DNA of 64,000 nucleotides from Nonomuraea sp. SYSU D8015 (GCF_008065375.1 NZ_VJYI01000016.1:1-64000); one strand, 5' to 3'. Shown: positions 35,618-45,028, counted from the first letter of the stretch. Translations and numbers: made by a program. Notes: generated by a model from the letters alone, not told the origin.

Positions 35618-35646
35618 AAGGCAGAGACGCCTGTCTCTGCCTTTTT
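35618..35646 (+). terminator. Intrinsic terminator of the attenuator
   Basis: AAGGCAGAGAC (35618-35628) pairs perfectly with GTCTCTGCCTT (35633-35643) across a GCCT loop, and a run of T follows at 35642-35646. It stands between the leader peptide and the DAHP-synthase-like/chorismate mutase gene. This is the only canonical hairpin-plus-T-run terminator I found in the window. Upstream CCGGCTCC (35568-35575) can pair with GGAGCCGG (35665-35672) at the ribosome site, a candidate second layer of control. Confidence 0.8.
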
Positions 35647-35676
35647 GGTTTTCTGCCGGTTCCAGGAGCCGGCCGG

Positions 35677-36543
35677 ATGGGGAGTCGAGAAATGTCATCG
35701 ACCTTGGAACGGCACGCGGTGGCCGTCGGGGACCTGCTCGTGGGCGACGGGCCCGCCGTGGTGATCAGCGGCCGGGTGAGCCTGCGGGCGCACGGCGGGC
35801 GGGCGGACGCGTACGAACTGCTGCGGGATGGGGCCACGCTGGCCGAGCCGCACTCGGCGGCGGACCTGCCGGCGATCGCCGAGCTGGCCGACGCCGTGGT
35901 GGTGGGGGCGTCGTGGACGCGCGACATCCCGCTGGTGCGGGCGGCCGCCGGCCTCGGCCTGCCCGTGGTGGTCGAACGGCGCGCCGGCGCGTCGCTGGAG
36001 GAGTGGCTGGGGCTCGCCGACTACTGCGCCGCCGAGGGCGACGGCCGGGTGATCCTCTGCGACGGAGCTCGGAGCGGCCGCCTGGACCTCGGCCTGATGC
36101 GCACGGCCCGCCTGACCTCGGACCGCCCGGTCCTGGCCGACGTCTCCGAGGACACCGGCCTGTCCGCGGCCGCCGTGGCCGCCGGCGCCGACGGCCTGAT
36201 CGTCACCGGCCCGGGCCGCGGGCCGGCGGAGGAGGCCGTGACGCTCGTCGGGGCGCTGCTGCGGCCCGAGTCGCCCGCGACGCTGCCGGAGTGCCGGGAG
36301 GCGATCGACCGCGTGGACGCCGCGCTGGCCACCCTCCTCGAACGCCGCGCCGCCCTGGCGGGCATCGTGCAGCGCCTGAAGCCGGTCGGCGGCTTCGCCG
36401 GGCGGGACATGGCCCGGGAACGCGCCCTGGTCGCCAGAATGGCCCTGCGCGCGCCATCCCTGGGAGAGGCCCGGCTCGCCCCCATCATGAACGCCGTCAT
36501 CGAGGCGGGCCTCCACCTGGCGGAGGAACGCGCCGCCCAGTAA
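35677..36543 (+). CDS. Chorismate mutase fused to a degenerate DAHP-synthase-like domain
   Basis: This 288-residue protein has a C-terminal AroQ-type chorismate mutase (about 205-288): CREAIDRVDAALATLLERRAALAGIVQRLK, RDMARERALVARM, MNAVIEAGLHLAEE. The N-terminal 200 residues resemble a type I DAHP-synthase barrel in outline (DVSEDTGLSAAAVAAGADGLIV corresponds to the DPSHATG...AAIAAGADG end) but lack the usual KPRTSP and metal ligands, so that activity is doubtful. The family may instead use the domain for feedback control of chorismate mutase. Start 35677 has AGGAG nine bases upstream; ATG 35692 is an alternative. It is downstream of a leader-peptide attenuator with Tyr and Phe codons, consistent with Phe/Tyr synthesis. 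Confidence 0.75.
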   Translation: MGSREMSSTLERHAVAVGDLLVGDGPAVVISGRVSLRAHGGRADAYELLRDGATLAEPHSAADLPAIAELADAVVVGASWTRDIPLVRAAAGLGLPVVVERRAGASLEEWLGLADYCAAEGDGRVILCDGARSGRLDLGLMRTARLTSDRPVLADVSEDTGLSAAAVAAGADGLIVTGPGRGPAEEAVTLVGALLRPESPATLPECREAIDRVDAALATLLERRAALAGIVQRLKPVGGFAGRDMARERALVARMALRAPSLGEARLAPIMNAVIEAGLHLAEERAAQ

Positions 36544-36580
36544 CGCCCCACCCGGCCGCCCACCGCGCCCGCGATACGGC

Positions 36581-36660
36581 CCCGCGCCGCCGTGCCGGTC
36601 GTCCGGCCCCGCGCCGCCGTGCCGGTCGTCCGGGCCCGCGCCGCCGTGCCGGTTGCGCCG
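36581..36660. repeat. 27-bp tandem repeat, about three copies
   Basis: CCCGCGCCGCCGTGCCGGTC followed by GTCCGGC or GTCCGGG occupies 36581-36607 and 36608-36634, with a third partial copy at 36635-36660. Copies 1 and 2 differ at one base. It lies in the 276-bp gap between the convergent chorismate-mutase and SGNH genes, where no other feature was found. Confidence 0.75.
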
Positions 36661-36819
36661 ATGCGCGTCGTGCCGGGCCACGCCGCCCTGCACCCACGCC
36701 CGGCCGTCCTCACGCCGACGTCGCCGCCGAGGCCGGCCCGCGGTGCGGGTTCGGTGCCGTGACCCACTTTCGGGACCCAGGCGTGCCGGACGCGCCGTTC
36801 GTCGCCTCGCCGGGGCCGG

Positions 36820-37938
36820 TCAGGGGTTGGCCAGTTGGAAGTTGTTCATGGGACGGCCGGGGCCGGCGGCGATCTGCTTGCTGATCAGATCGGCGAAGCG
36901 GCGGTAGCCCTCACCCGTCGGGTGGTAGCTGCGGGCGTTGACCCTGAGCTCCTCCATGTCCACGTGCAACCCGTTCAGGTACGGCTCCGGCCGCCCCACC
37001 TCATGCCCCGAGAACGCCTCGTACGCGTCCACGTACTCGACGCTCCCCGTCCCCCCGAACGCCGCGATCCCCCGGTCGAACTCGGCCGCCACCGCCCCCA
37101 CCGTGTCGTTGAGCCGCCGCGTCATGCCGTTGAGCCACCGCTGGTCCTCGACGCCGAGGTTGTCGACGCCCGCCACGGGGTCCTCGGGGAACGGCCGGGG
37201 ATAGCCGAGCACGATGATGCGGGCAGCGGGCGCGCGCACCCGCAGCTCGCGCAGCACCTTGCGCATGTCGGTCCGCAACCGCTCGATGCGGCGGGTGACG
37301 GCGGCCTCCTGGTCGACGCACGCCGACGACCACGGCAGCTTGGCGATGCAGGCGGTCAGCACCTTCGTGAAGCCGGCGTCGTTGCCCCCGATGCTGAGCG
37401 TCACCAGGCTCGTGGCCGGCCCCACGCGGGTGATCTGGGGCCGCTGGCCGTATTGGCCGGAGAAGAGCTGGGCGGTGGTGGCGCCGGCGCAGGCGTAGAA
37501 GGCGGTGCCGCCGCCGAAGCGGTAGGCCTGGGCGACGAGCGGCACGTAGGAGCCGGTCGAGCGGTGGCAGCGGTCGGCGCCGTCGTTGAGCGGCCGCTGA
37601 TCGAGATCGTAGACGCCCTCGCCGGAGGAGTAGGAGTCGCCGAGCGCGACGTACGCGCCGCTCTGCGCCACCTGCACCGGCGTCAGGCGGACCAGCTGGG
37701 GTAACCGCCCGCTCGGCGCCCGCTCGGGCGCGGGACAGCCCGCGTCGAACACGGCGCAGGTCAGCTTGGGGAGGACGCCGAGAGGCAGGCAGGCGAGGGC
37801 GAGCGAGGCGCCGACGGCGGCGGCCGCCGCGATGCGGGCGATCACGAGCCACCTGGGGCGGGCCGCCGGCGGCCGGACGGTCTCCGGTCTCGACGTGTCC
37901 AGCGCGGCCTCCCCCCGGTACGGCGACTCCTGCCTCAT
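36820..37938 (-). CDS. Membrane-anchored SGNH/GDSL hydrolase
   Basis: The 372-residue product has one N-terminal membrane helix (about 30-56) that tethers an extracellular hydrolase. SGNH blocks are present: GDSYSSGEG with nucleophile Ser102, the Gly in FYACAGATTAQ, GGNDAGF (block III), and SYHPTGEGYRRFAD with the catalytic His. Cys pairs suggest disulfides. Family members are lipases or esterases, often acting on cell-surface or polysaccharide esters; the substrate is not evident. The ATG is 5 bp after the permease stop, so the two genes form an operon. Confidence 0.88.
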   Translation of the reverse strand: MRQESPYRGEAALDTSRPETVRPPAARPRWLVIARIAAAAAVGASLALACLPLGVLPKLTCAVFDAGCPAPERAPSGRLPQLVRLTPVQVAQSGAYVALGDSYSSGEGVYDLDQRPLNDGADRCHRSTGSYVPLVAQAYRFGGGTAFYACAGATTAQLFSGQYGQRPQITRVGPATSLVTLSIGGNDAGFTKVLTACIAKLPWSSACVDQEAAVTRRIERLRTDMRKVLRELRVRAPAARIIVLGYPRPFPEDPVAGVDNLGVEDQRWLNGMTRRLNDTVGAVAAEFDRGIAAFGGTGSVEYVDAYEAFSGHEVGRPEPYLNGLHVDMEELRVNARSYHPTGEGYRRFADLISKQIAAGPGRPMNNFQLANP

Positions 37939-37943
37939 CGAGG

Positions 37944-39305
37944 TTAACCCGCGATCTGGGCGTCGCTCGAGACTCTGCGGCGCCTGACCGCCAGCCAGCC
38001 CAGGGCGATGCCCGCCACCAGGACCGGGACCAGGAAGAAAGCGACCCGCTGATCGCGGTCGGCGAACGGCATCAGCAGCACCACCAGCGCCAGGAAGCCG
38101 AGCGTGAGCCAGTTCGTGTACGGCGAGCCGGGCATCGGGAACTCCGAGCGGTGCCCCGACCGCCGCAGCCGCAGCTGGCAGTGGACCAGCACGCCCCAGG
38201 TGGTGATCACACCGAGCGAGGCGACCGCCGTGGCGATGTTGAACGCCCGCTCGGGCAGGAAGTAGAACAGCGCCACCCCCGCCAGGAAGGTGACCGCGGT
38301 GAACAGGATGCCGCCGACCGGGACGTGGCGGCCGCTGAGTGCCCCGGCGAAGCGCGGCGCCTCGTGCTTCAAGGCCATCGAGCGCAGGATGCGGCCCGTG
38401 GCGTACAGGCCCGAGTTGCAGGACGAGAGCGCCGCCGTGATCACGACGAGGTTCATGGCGTCGGCCGCCCAGGGGACGCCGAGGCCGGAGAAGACGGTCA
38501 CGAAGGGGGAGACGCCCGCGCGGTAGGCGGTCCACGGCAGCACCATGGCGAGCAGCGCCACCGACCCCACGTAGAAGATCGCGATGCGCCACACCACCCC
38601 GTTGATCGCCTTCGGCATGACCTCGTGCGGCCGCGCCGTCTCGCCCGCCGTGATCCCGACCAGCTCGATCGACGCGTACGCGAACACCACCGACTGCAGG
38701 CTCATCAGCACCAGCGGCAGGCCGGTGGGGGCGAAGCCGCCGTGCGAGACCAGGTTGTGCGGCCCCGCCCCGCCCACGGAGAAGACCACCAGCACCAGGC
38801 CCACCGCCAGGAAGACCGTGATCGCGAGGACCTTGAGCATGGCGAACCAGAACTCCAGCTCGCCGAACAGCCTGACCGACAGCAGGTTGACGGTCAGCAC
38901 GAAGCCCAGCGCGATCAGCGCCGTCGTCCACTGGGGGAACGCGGGCGCCCAGTAGTGGATGTACGCGGCGATCGCGGTCAGCTCGGCGATGCCGGTGAAC
39001 GCCCAGTTGACCCAGTACATCCACCCGCTGGCGAACGCCGCCCACGGCCCGATGAACTCGCCCGCGTACTCCACGAACGACCCCGACACCGGCCGGTAGA
39101 GCACCAGCTCGCCGAGCGCCCGCATGACGAAGAACGCGGCGAGCCCGGCGGCGGCGTACGAGAGCACCAGGGCGGGGCCCGTGGCGGCCAGCCGGCCCCC
39201 GGCGCCCAGGAACAGGCCCACGCCGATCGCCCCGCCGATCGCGATCATCTGGACCTGCCGGTTGCCCAGCGCGTGGGCGTATCCTTCGTCGGTCTGCGTG
39301 CGCAC
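37944..39305 (-). CDS. Amino-acid permease, APC superfamily (AnsP/GabP/CycA group)
   Basis: This 453-residue protein has about 12 membrane helices and the AAT-family start ALGNRQVQMIAIGGAIGVGLFLGAG, then ALGELVLYRPVSGSFVEYAGEFIGPWAAFASGWMYWVNW and SIELVGITAGETARPHEVMPKAINGVVWRI. It should import an amino acid with protons. Sequence style is nearest to asparagine, Ala/Gly/Ser or aromatic permeases; the substrate is not assignable. The GTG start follows AAGGGGA. It is divergent from dnaE. Confidence 0.9.
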   Translation of the reverse strand: MRTQTDEGYAHALGNRQVQMIAIGGAIGVGLFLGAGGRLAATGPALVLSYAAAGLAAFFVMRALGELVLYRPVSGSFVEYAGEFIGPWAAFASGWMYWVNWAFTGIAELTAIAAYIHYWAPAFPQWTTALIALGFVLTVNLLSVRLFGELEFWFAMLKVLAITVFLAVGLVLVVFSVGGAGPHNLVSHGGFAPTGLPLVLMSLQSVVFAYASIELVGITAGETARPHEVMPKAINGVVWRIAIFYVGSVALLAMVLPWTAYRAGVSPFVTVFSGLGVPWAADAMNLVVITAALSSCNSGLYATGRILRSMALKHEAPRFAGALSGRHVPVGGILFTAVTFLAGVALFYFLPERAFNIATAVASLGVITTWGVLVHCQLRLRRSGHRSEFPMPGSPYTNWLTLGFLALVVLLMPFADRDQRVAFFLVPVLVAGIALGWLAVRRRRVSSDAQIAG

Positions 39306-39473
39306 CGAGTGTCCCCTTCACTACTTTGTGTGACATCGACGATATCGGCGCTGCTGGCCGCGAGTGTCCCCGGCGCGCCGGTCCGGATGATCGCGCGGTG
39401 CGGCCCCGGAATGTCGGTCGGGAGCACTAGAGTCGGAGCACATCTTCACCATCAGACCGGGAGGCGCCGCTCC

Positions 39474-42400
39474 ATGTCGTCCAGCGACTCGTTCGTGCAT
39501 CTGCATGTGCATACGGAGTACTCCATGCTCGACGGGGCCGCCCGGCTCAAGCAGATGTTCAAACAGGTCGGCGACCTGGGCATGCCGGCGATCGCGATCA
39601 CCGACCACGGCAACATGCACGGCGCCTACGACTTCTACCGGCAGGCCACCGGCGCCGGCATCAAGCCGATCATCGGCATCGAGGCCTACGTGGCGCCGGA
39701 AAACCGCCACAACAAGAAGCCGGTGCTGTGGGGCGAGCCGCACCAGAAGAAGGACGACGTCTCGGCGGGTGGTTACTACACCCACATGACCATCTGGGCG
39801 CGCAACAAGACCGGCCTGCACAACCTGATGAAGCTCAGCTCACGCGCCTACACCGAGGGGTTCGTGCGCAAGTGGGCGCGCATGGACGCCGAGATCCTGG
39901 CCGAGCACGCCGACGGCCTGATGGCCACGACCGGCTGCCCGTCCGGCGAGGTGCAGACGCGGCTGCGGCTCGGCCAGTACGACGAGGCGCTCAAGGCCGC
40001 GGCGAAATTCCAGGAGATCTTCGGCAAGGACAACTTCTACCTGGAGATCATGGACCACGGCCTCGACATCGAGCGCCGCGTCCGCGACGGGCTGACCCGC
40101 ATCAGCAAGGAGCTGGGCATCCCGCCGCTGGTCACCAACGACTCCCACTACACCTACGAGTCCGACGCCGCCTCCCACGACGCCCTCCTGTGCATCCAGA
40201 CCGGCAAGCAGCTGTCCGATCCCGACCGGTTCCGCTTCGACGGCACGGGCTACTACATCAAGACCGCCGACGAGATGCGCGCCGTCGACTCCTCCGACCT
40301 GTGGGCCGAGGGCTGCCGCAACACGCTGCTGGTCGCCGAGAAGGTCGATCCCGCCGGCTTCTTCGAGTACAAGAACCTGATGCCGACCTTCCCCATCCCC
40401 GACGGGATGACGGAAGAGCAATACTTCCGGCAGGAGGTCTGGAAGGGCCTCGAGCGCCGCTTCCCCGAGGGCGTGGACGAGGAGCACCGCGCCTGGGCGG
40501 AGAACGAGCTCGGCGTCATCATCCAGATGGGCTTCCCGAGCTACTTCCTCGTGGTCGCCGACTTCATCATGTGGGCCAAGAGCAACGGCATCCGCGTCGG
40601 CCCGGGCCGTGGCTCGGCGGCCGGCTCACTGGTGGCGTACGCGCTGGGCATCACCGACCTCGACCCCATCCCGCACGGCCTGATCTTCGAGCGCTTCCTC
40701 AACCCCGAGCGCGTGTCCATGCCCGACGTCGACATCGACTTCGACGAGCGCCGGCGCGGCGACGTGATCCGCTACGTGACCGAGAAGTGGGGCGCCGACA
40801 AGGTCGCCATGATCGCCACGTTCGGCACCATCAAGGCGAAGGCCGCCATCAAGGACGCCGGTCGCGTCCTGGGCTACCCGTACGCGCTGGGCGACAAGGT
40901 CTCCAAGGCCTTCCCGCCCGCCGTCATGGGCAAGGACATCCCGCTGTCGGGCATCTTCGACAAGGACCACCCGCGTTACGCCGAGGCCGGCGAGCTGCGC
41001 AAGCTCTACGAGGAAGACGTCGACGTCAAGGCGACGATCGACCTCGGCAAGGGCCTGGAGGGCCTGATCAGGCAGACCGGCGTGCACGCCGCCGGCGTCA
41101 TCATGTCGGCCGAGGTGCTGACCGACCACATCCCGATCATGCGCCGCGACTCCGACGGCGCGATCATCACGCAGTTCGACTACCCGACCTGCGAGACGCT
41201 CGGCCTGCTGAAGATGGACTTCCTGGGCCTGCGCAACCTCACGATCATCGACGACTGCCTCAAGATGATCGAGGCCACCACCGGCGAGAAGATCGACCTG
41301 CTGAAGCTGCCGCTGGACGACCGCAAGTCCTACGAGCTGCTGGCCAGGGGCGACACGCTCGGCATCTTCCAGCTCGACGGCGGCGGCATGCGCTCGCTGC
41401 TGCGCCTCATGCGCCCCGACAACTTCGAGGACATCTCCGCCGCCCTCGCGCTCTACCGGCCCGGCCCGATGGGCGCCAACTCGCACACCAACTACGCGCT
41501 GCGCAAGAACGGCCAGCAGGAGATCACCCCGATCCACCCCGAGCTCGAAGAGCCGCTGAAGGAGATCCTGTCCACGACCCACGGCCTGATCGTCTATCAG
41601 GAGCAGGTCATGGCCATCGCGCAGAAGGTCGCCAACTACTCGCTGGGCGGCGCCGACCTGCTGCGGCGCGCGATGGGCAAGAAGAAGAAGGCCGAGCTGG
41701 ACAAACAGTTCGTGACCTTCGAGCAGGGCATGAAGGACAACGGCTACTCCGACGCGGCCGTCAAGGCGCTGTGGGACATCCTGCTGCCGTTCTCCGACTA
41801 CGCCTTCAACAAGGCCCACACCGCCGGCTACGGCCTGGTGTCCTACTGGACGGCCTACCTCAAGGCCAACCACCCGGCCGCCTACATGGCCGCGCTGCTG
41901 TCCTCGGTCAAGGACGACAAGGACAAGTCGGCCCTCTACCTCAACGAGTGCCGGCGCATGGGCATCAAGGTCTTCCCGCCGGACGTCAACGACTCCGACT
42001 TCGACTTCACCCCGCGCGGCACCGACATCCGCTTCGGCCTGTCGGCCATCCGCAACGTCGGCGCCAACGTCGTCGACGGCATCATCGCCGCCCGCAAGGA
42101 GAAGGGCCGCTTCGCCGACTTCAAGGACTTCCTGCGCAAGGTGCCGGCGCTCGTCTGCAACAAGCGCGTGATCGAGTCGCTGATCAAGGCGGGCGCCTTC
42201 GACTCGCTCGGCCACGTGCGCAAGGGCCTGGTCATGGTGCACGAGCAGGCCGTCGACGCGATCATCGACATCAAGAAGAACGAGGCCATCGGCCAGGACT
42301 CGCTGTTCGGGGCGATCGAGGGCGGCGAGGACCAGACGTTCGACGTGCAGGTCCCTCCGGGGGAGTGGGACAAGACGACCCTGCTGCAGTTCGAGCGGGA

Positions 42401-43001
42401 GATGCTGGGTCTCTACGTCTCCGACCATCCGCTGTTCGGCGTCGAGCACATCCTGGCGGCCGGGGCCGACTGCTCGATCGCCGCCCTCCAGGACGACAGC
42501 CGGCCCGACGGGCAGATCGTGACCGTGGGCGGCATCCTGAGCGGGGTGCAGCGCAAGGTCACCAAGAAGGGCGACACCTGGGTGCTGACCCAGCTGGAAG
42601 ACCTCGAAGGCTCGATCGAGGTGATGATCTTCCCGTCGGCGTACCAGTTGTGCGCGACGATCCTGGCCGAGGACGCGATCGTGTTCGTCAAGGGCCGGAT
42701 CGACAAGCGGGAGGACGTCGCCAAGATCATCGCCATGGAGGTGACGGCGCCCGACCTGACCCAGGAGGCCGGCGGCCCGCTGCTGGTGAGCCTGCCGCTG
42801 ACCCGCTGCACACCCCCGGTGGTGAGCCGGCTCAAGGAGATCCTCACCACCCACCCGGGCACCTCGGAGGTCCACCTCCAGGTCCACAACGGCCCCAAGA
42901 CGACCGTCATGCGCGTGGACGACCGCCTCCGGGTGACCCCGTCCCCGGCGCTGATGGGCGACCTCAAGGAGCTCCTGGGCCCGGCCTGCCTGGGCGCCTG
43001 A
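39474..43001 (+). CDS. dnaE: DNA polymerase III alpha subunit
   Basis: The replicative polymerase, 1175 residues. It begins with a PHP domain (FVHLHVHTEYSMLDGAARL, ITDHGNMHGA) in which the metal-binding His and Asp residues are kept, as in proofreading actinobacterial DnaE1. The palm has GPGRGSAAGSLVAYALGITDLDP and MPDVDIDFDERRR with the catalytic Asp residues. HhH, beta-clamp and OB regions follow (ILSGVQRKVTKKGDTWVLTQLEDLEGSIEVMIFP). GGGAGG lies ten bases before the ATG. Length and motifs are those of the essential enzyme, not of DnaE2. Confidence 0.97.
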   Translation: MSSSDSFVHLHVHTEYSMLDGAARLKQMFKQVGDLGMPAIAITDHGNMHGAYDFYRQATGAGIKPIIGIEAYVAPENRHNKKPVLWGEPHQKKDDVSAGGYYTHMTIWARNKTGLHNLMKLSSRAYTEGFVRKWARMDAEILAEHADGLMATTGCPSGEVQTRLRLGQYDEALKAAAKFQEIFGKDNFYLEIMDHGLDIERRVRDGLTRISKELGIPPLVTNDSHYTYESDAASHDALLCIQTGKQLSDPDRFRFDGTGYYIKTADEMRAVDSSDLWAEGCRNTLLVAEKVDPAGFFEYKNLMPTFPIPDGMTEEQYFRQEVWKGLERRFPEGVDEEHRAWAENELGVIIQMGFPSYFLVVADFIMWAKSNGIRVGPGRGSAAGSLVAYALGITDLDPIPHGLIFERFLNPERVSMPDVDIDFDERRRGDVIRYVTEKWGADKVAMIATFGTIKAKAAIKDAGRVLGYPYALGDKVSKAFPPAVMGKDIPLSGIFDKDHPRYAEAGELRKLYEEDVDVKATIDLGKGLEGLIRQTGVHAAGVIMSAEVLTDHIPIMRRDSDGAIITQFDYPTCETLGLLKMDFLGLRNLTIIDDCLKMIEATTGEKIDLLKLPLDDRKSYELLARGDTLGIFQLDGGGMRSLLRLMRPDNFEDISAALALYRPGPMGANSHTNYALRKNGQQEITPIHPELEEPLKEILSTTHGLIVYQEQVMAIAQKVANYSLGGADLLRRAMGKKKKAELDKQFVTFEQGMKDNGYSDAAVKALWDILLPFSDYAFNKAHTAGYGLVSYWTAYLKANHPAAYMAALLSSVKDDKDKSALYLNECRRMGIKVFPPDVNDSDFDFTPRGTDIRFGLSAIRNVGANVVDGIIAARKEKGRFADFKDFLRKVPALVCNKRVIESLIKAGAFDSLGHVRKGLVMVHEQAVDAIIDIKKNEAIGQDSLFGAIEGGEDQTFDVQVPPGEWDKTTLLQFEREMLGLYVSDHPLFGVEHILAAGADCSIAALQDDSRPDGQIVTVGGILSGVQRKVTKKGDTWVLTQLEDLEGSIEVMIFPSAYQLCATILAEDAIVFVKGRIDKREDVAKIIAMEVTAPDLTQEAGGPLLVSLPLTRCTPPVVSRLKEILTTHPGTSEVHLQVHNGPKTTVMRVDDRLRVTPSPALMGDLKELLGPACLGA

Positions 43002-43085
43002 CGGCGACCCTCACCAGGGGCGGTGCGGCGGCCTCGGCAACCCTCGCCGTCGCCCGCCCACGAGCCGTGGGGCAGGATCGCAAGG

Positions 43086-44456
43086 GTGAGCGAACTGCAC
43101 TACCTCAGCGCGACCGAGCTGGCGCACCTGATCAGGACGGGGCAGGTGAGCGCCGTCGAGGTCGTCCAGGCGCACCTCGACAGGGTCGAGGAGGTCAACC
43201 CGCGCGTCAACGCCATCGTGACGCTGGTCGCCGAGCAGGCCCTGGAGGCGGCCGAGGCCGCGGACGCGCGGGAGCCGGACGGGCCGCTGCACGGCCTGCC
43301 CGTCGCGCACAAGGACCTCGTGGACACCGCCGGCATCCGCACCACCTACGGCTCGCCGCTCTTCGCCGGCAACGTCCCGGACCAGGACGACCTGATCGTG
43401 CGGCGGCTCCGGGCGGCGGGCGCGATCACCGTGGGCAAGACCAACACGCCCGAGTTCGGCACCGGCTCCCACACCGTCAACGAGGTGTTCGGCGCCACCA
43501 GGAACCCCTACGACCTGTCCAGGTCGGCGGGCGGCAGCAGCGGGGGAGCGGCCGCGGCGCTGGCCACCGGCATGGTGCCGCTGGCCGACGGCTCCGACAT
43601 GGGCGGCTCGCTGCGCAACCCGGCCTCGTTCTGCAACGTCGTGGGCCTGCGCCCCACCCCCGGCCGGGTGCCGGTCGTGTCCGACGTCAACGCCTGGTAC
43701 ACGCTGTCCGTCCTGGGGCCGATGGCGCGGACGGTCGAGGACGTCACGCTGATGTTCGGGGTCATCGCCGGGTTCGACCGCCGCTCCCCGTACGCGATCA
43801 AGGAGGTCTTCGCGCCCGAGCCCGAGGAGGGCGTGGCGGGCATGCGGGTGGCGTGGAGCCCGGACCTGGGCGGGCTGCCGGTGGACCCGCGGACGGCCGC
43901 GGTCACCGCCACCGCGCCCGCGGTGTTCGAGCGCCTCGGCGCGCGCGTCGAGCAGGTCGAGCTGGACCTGTCCGACGCGGAGGACGCGTTCCGGACCTAC
44001 CGGGCGTGGAACTACGCGTTGTCCTTCGGCGACCTCGACCGCCTCGGCCCCAACACCGCCTGGAACGTCGAGCAGGGCCGCAAGGTCACCGGGGCCGACC
44101 TGGCCCGGGCCGAGCAGGCCCGCAGCCGCCTCTACCAGCGGATGGCCGCGTTCTTCGACACCTACGACGTGCTGATCACGGTGGTGAGCCAGGTGCCGCC
44201 GTTCCCGGTCGAGCATCCCCACGTCAAGGAGATCAACGGGCAGGAGCTACCGGATTATCTGGCGTGGATGCGCTCGGCCTACTGGATCAGCGTGCTGCAC
44301 GCCCCGGCCGCCTCCGTCCCGGCCGGGTTCACGCCGGACGGGCTGCCGGTCGGGGTGCAGATCGTGGGCAGGCCCTTCGAGGACGCCAGGGTCCTGCGCG
44401 TGGCCCGCGCGTTCGAGCAGGCGACCCAGCACGGCCTGCGCCGCCCGCCCCTCTAG
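43086..44456 (+). CDS. Amidase-signature family hydrolase
   Basis: The 456-residue enzyme has the Ser-cisSer-Lys triad: Lys76 in AHKDLVDTAG, Ser151 in SAGGSSGGAAAALA and Ser175 in SDMGGSLRNPA. It hydrolyses amides; the precise substrate cannot be read, and it is not a GatA by context (no gatC/gatB). A CAGGAT -10-like box ends seven bases before the GTG, so it may be leaderless. Its stop overlaps the end of the convergent DUF2567 gene by 4 bp. Confidence 0.9.
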   Translation: MSELHYLSATELAHLIRTGQVSAVEVVQAHLDRVEEVNPRVNAIVTLVAEQALEAAEAADAREPDGPLHGLPVAHKDLVDTAGIRTTYGSPLFAGNVPDQDDLIVRRLRAAGAITVGKTNTPEFGTGSHTVNEVFGATRNPYDLSRSAGGSSGGAAAALATGMVPLADGSDMGGSLRNPASFCNVVGLRPTPGRVPVVSDVNAWYTLSVLGPMARTVEDVTLMFGVIAGFDRRSPYAIKEVFAPEPEEGVAGMRVAWSPDLGGLPVDPRTAAVTATAPAVFERLGARVEQVELDLSDAEDAFRTYRAWNYALSFGDLDRLGPNTAWNVEQGRKVTGADLARAEQARSRLYQRMAAFFDTYDVLITVVSQVPPFPVEHPHVKEINGQELPDYLAWMRSAYWISVLHAPAASVPAGFTPDGLPVGVQIVGRPFEDARVLRVARAFEQATQHGLRRPPL

Positions 44457-44980
44457 AGCGGCTCACCGTACGGGTGCCGCAGCGGCGACTCCCGGTAGCC
44501 GTGCATGCCTTCGAGCAGGCCGAAGAAGCCCACGGCGACCAGCGGCCAGGACACCAGCACGCCGGAGGCGGTCAGCTTCAGCGCCCCGGGGACGATCTTC
44601 ACCCCGGGCGCCGCCGCGGCCTCCACCGTGACCGCCCCGATCGTGAACGTCGAGCCCACCCACAACGTCAGCAGCGCGCCCGCGATCCCGCCCGCGCACA
44701 ACCCGAGCAGCACCGCCAGCATCCACCGCCGGCCGGCGAACCACGCGACCCCGCCGCAGACCAGCCCCAGCCCGCCCGTGATCACCGCGAACCAGCCGTC
44801 GGCCGCGATCAGCGCCTGCGTCGACGGGTCGGCCAGCACCGTCCCCTGCTCCGTGACCTGGTACGGAGCACGCGGCGACACCCCGGACCAGAGCAGCCCG
44901 GCCGCGATCCCGAGAGTGGCGAGTGCGAGGACAGTTACCGCAAAAGGGCGTACTTCCCTCGTCACGCCACTCCCCCTCAT
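44453..44980 (-). CDS. DUF2567-like membrane protein
   Basis: A 175-residue protein with four membrane helices (TVLALATLGIAAGLLWSGVSP, FAVITGGLGLVCGGVAWFAG, WMLAVLLGLCAGGIAGALLTLWVG, and a last helix WPLVAVGFFGLLEGMHG) and a short outer loop with ADPSTQALIAADGWF. The pattern matches actinobacterial DUF2567 proteins of unknown function. GTG 44965 has GGGGGAG four bases upstream and could be the true start. Divergent from murA. Confidence 0.7.
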   Translation of the reverse strand: MRGSGVTREVRPFAVTVLALATLGIAAGLLWSGVSPRAPYQVTEQGTVLADPSTQALIAADGWFAVITGGLGLVCGGVAWFAGRRWMLAVLLGLCAGGIAGALLTLWVGSTFTIGAVTVEAAAAPGVKIVPGALKLTASGVLVSWPLVAVGFFGLLEGMHGYRESPLRHPYGEPL

Positions 44981-45016
44981 ATCTACGTCCGAATCAGCTC
45001 GATGGTATCCCCCGGT

Positions 45017-45022
45017 TAGGCT
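45017..45022 (+). promoter_or_regulatory. -10 box of murA (leaderless start)
   Basis: TAGGCT ends six bases before the GTG at 45029, and no Shine-Dalgarno sequence lies between, so transcription probably begins on the start codon. A good -35 is not evident. Confidence 0.45.
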
Positions 45023-45028
45023 CGCCTC

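Noticed and set aside
36581..36660. CRISPR or coding repeat
   Set aside because: Units are head-to-tail without spacers, and the gap has no supported gene.
39728..45019. Very long open frame of about 1760 codons on the + strand across dnaE and the amidase gene
   Set aside because: It is the second frame of two well-supported genes (dnaE 39474-43001, amidase 43086-44456). It is Arg/Gly/Pro-rich with no domain, an artefact of high GC.
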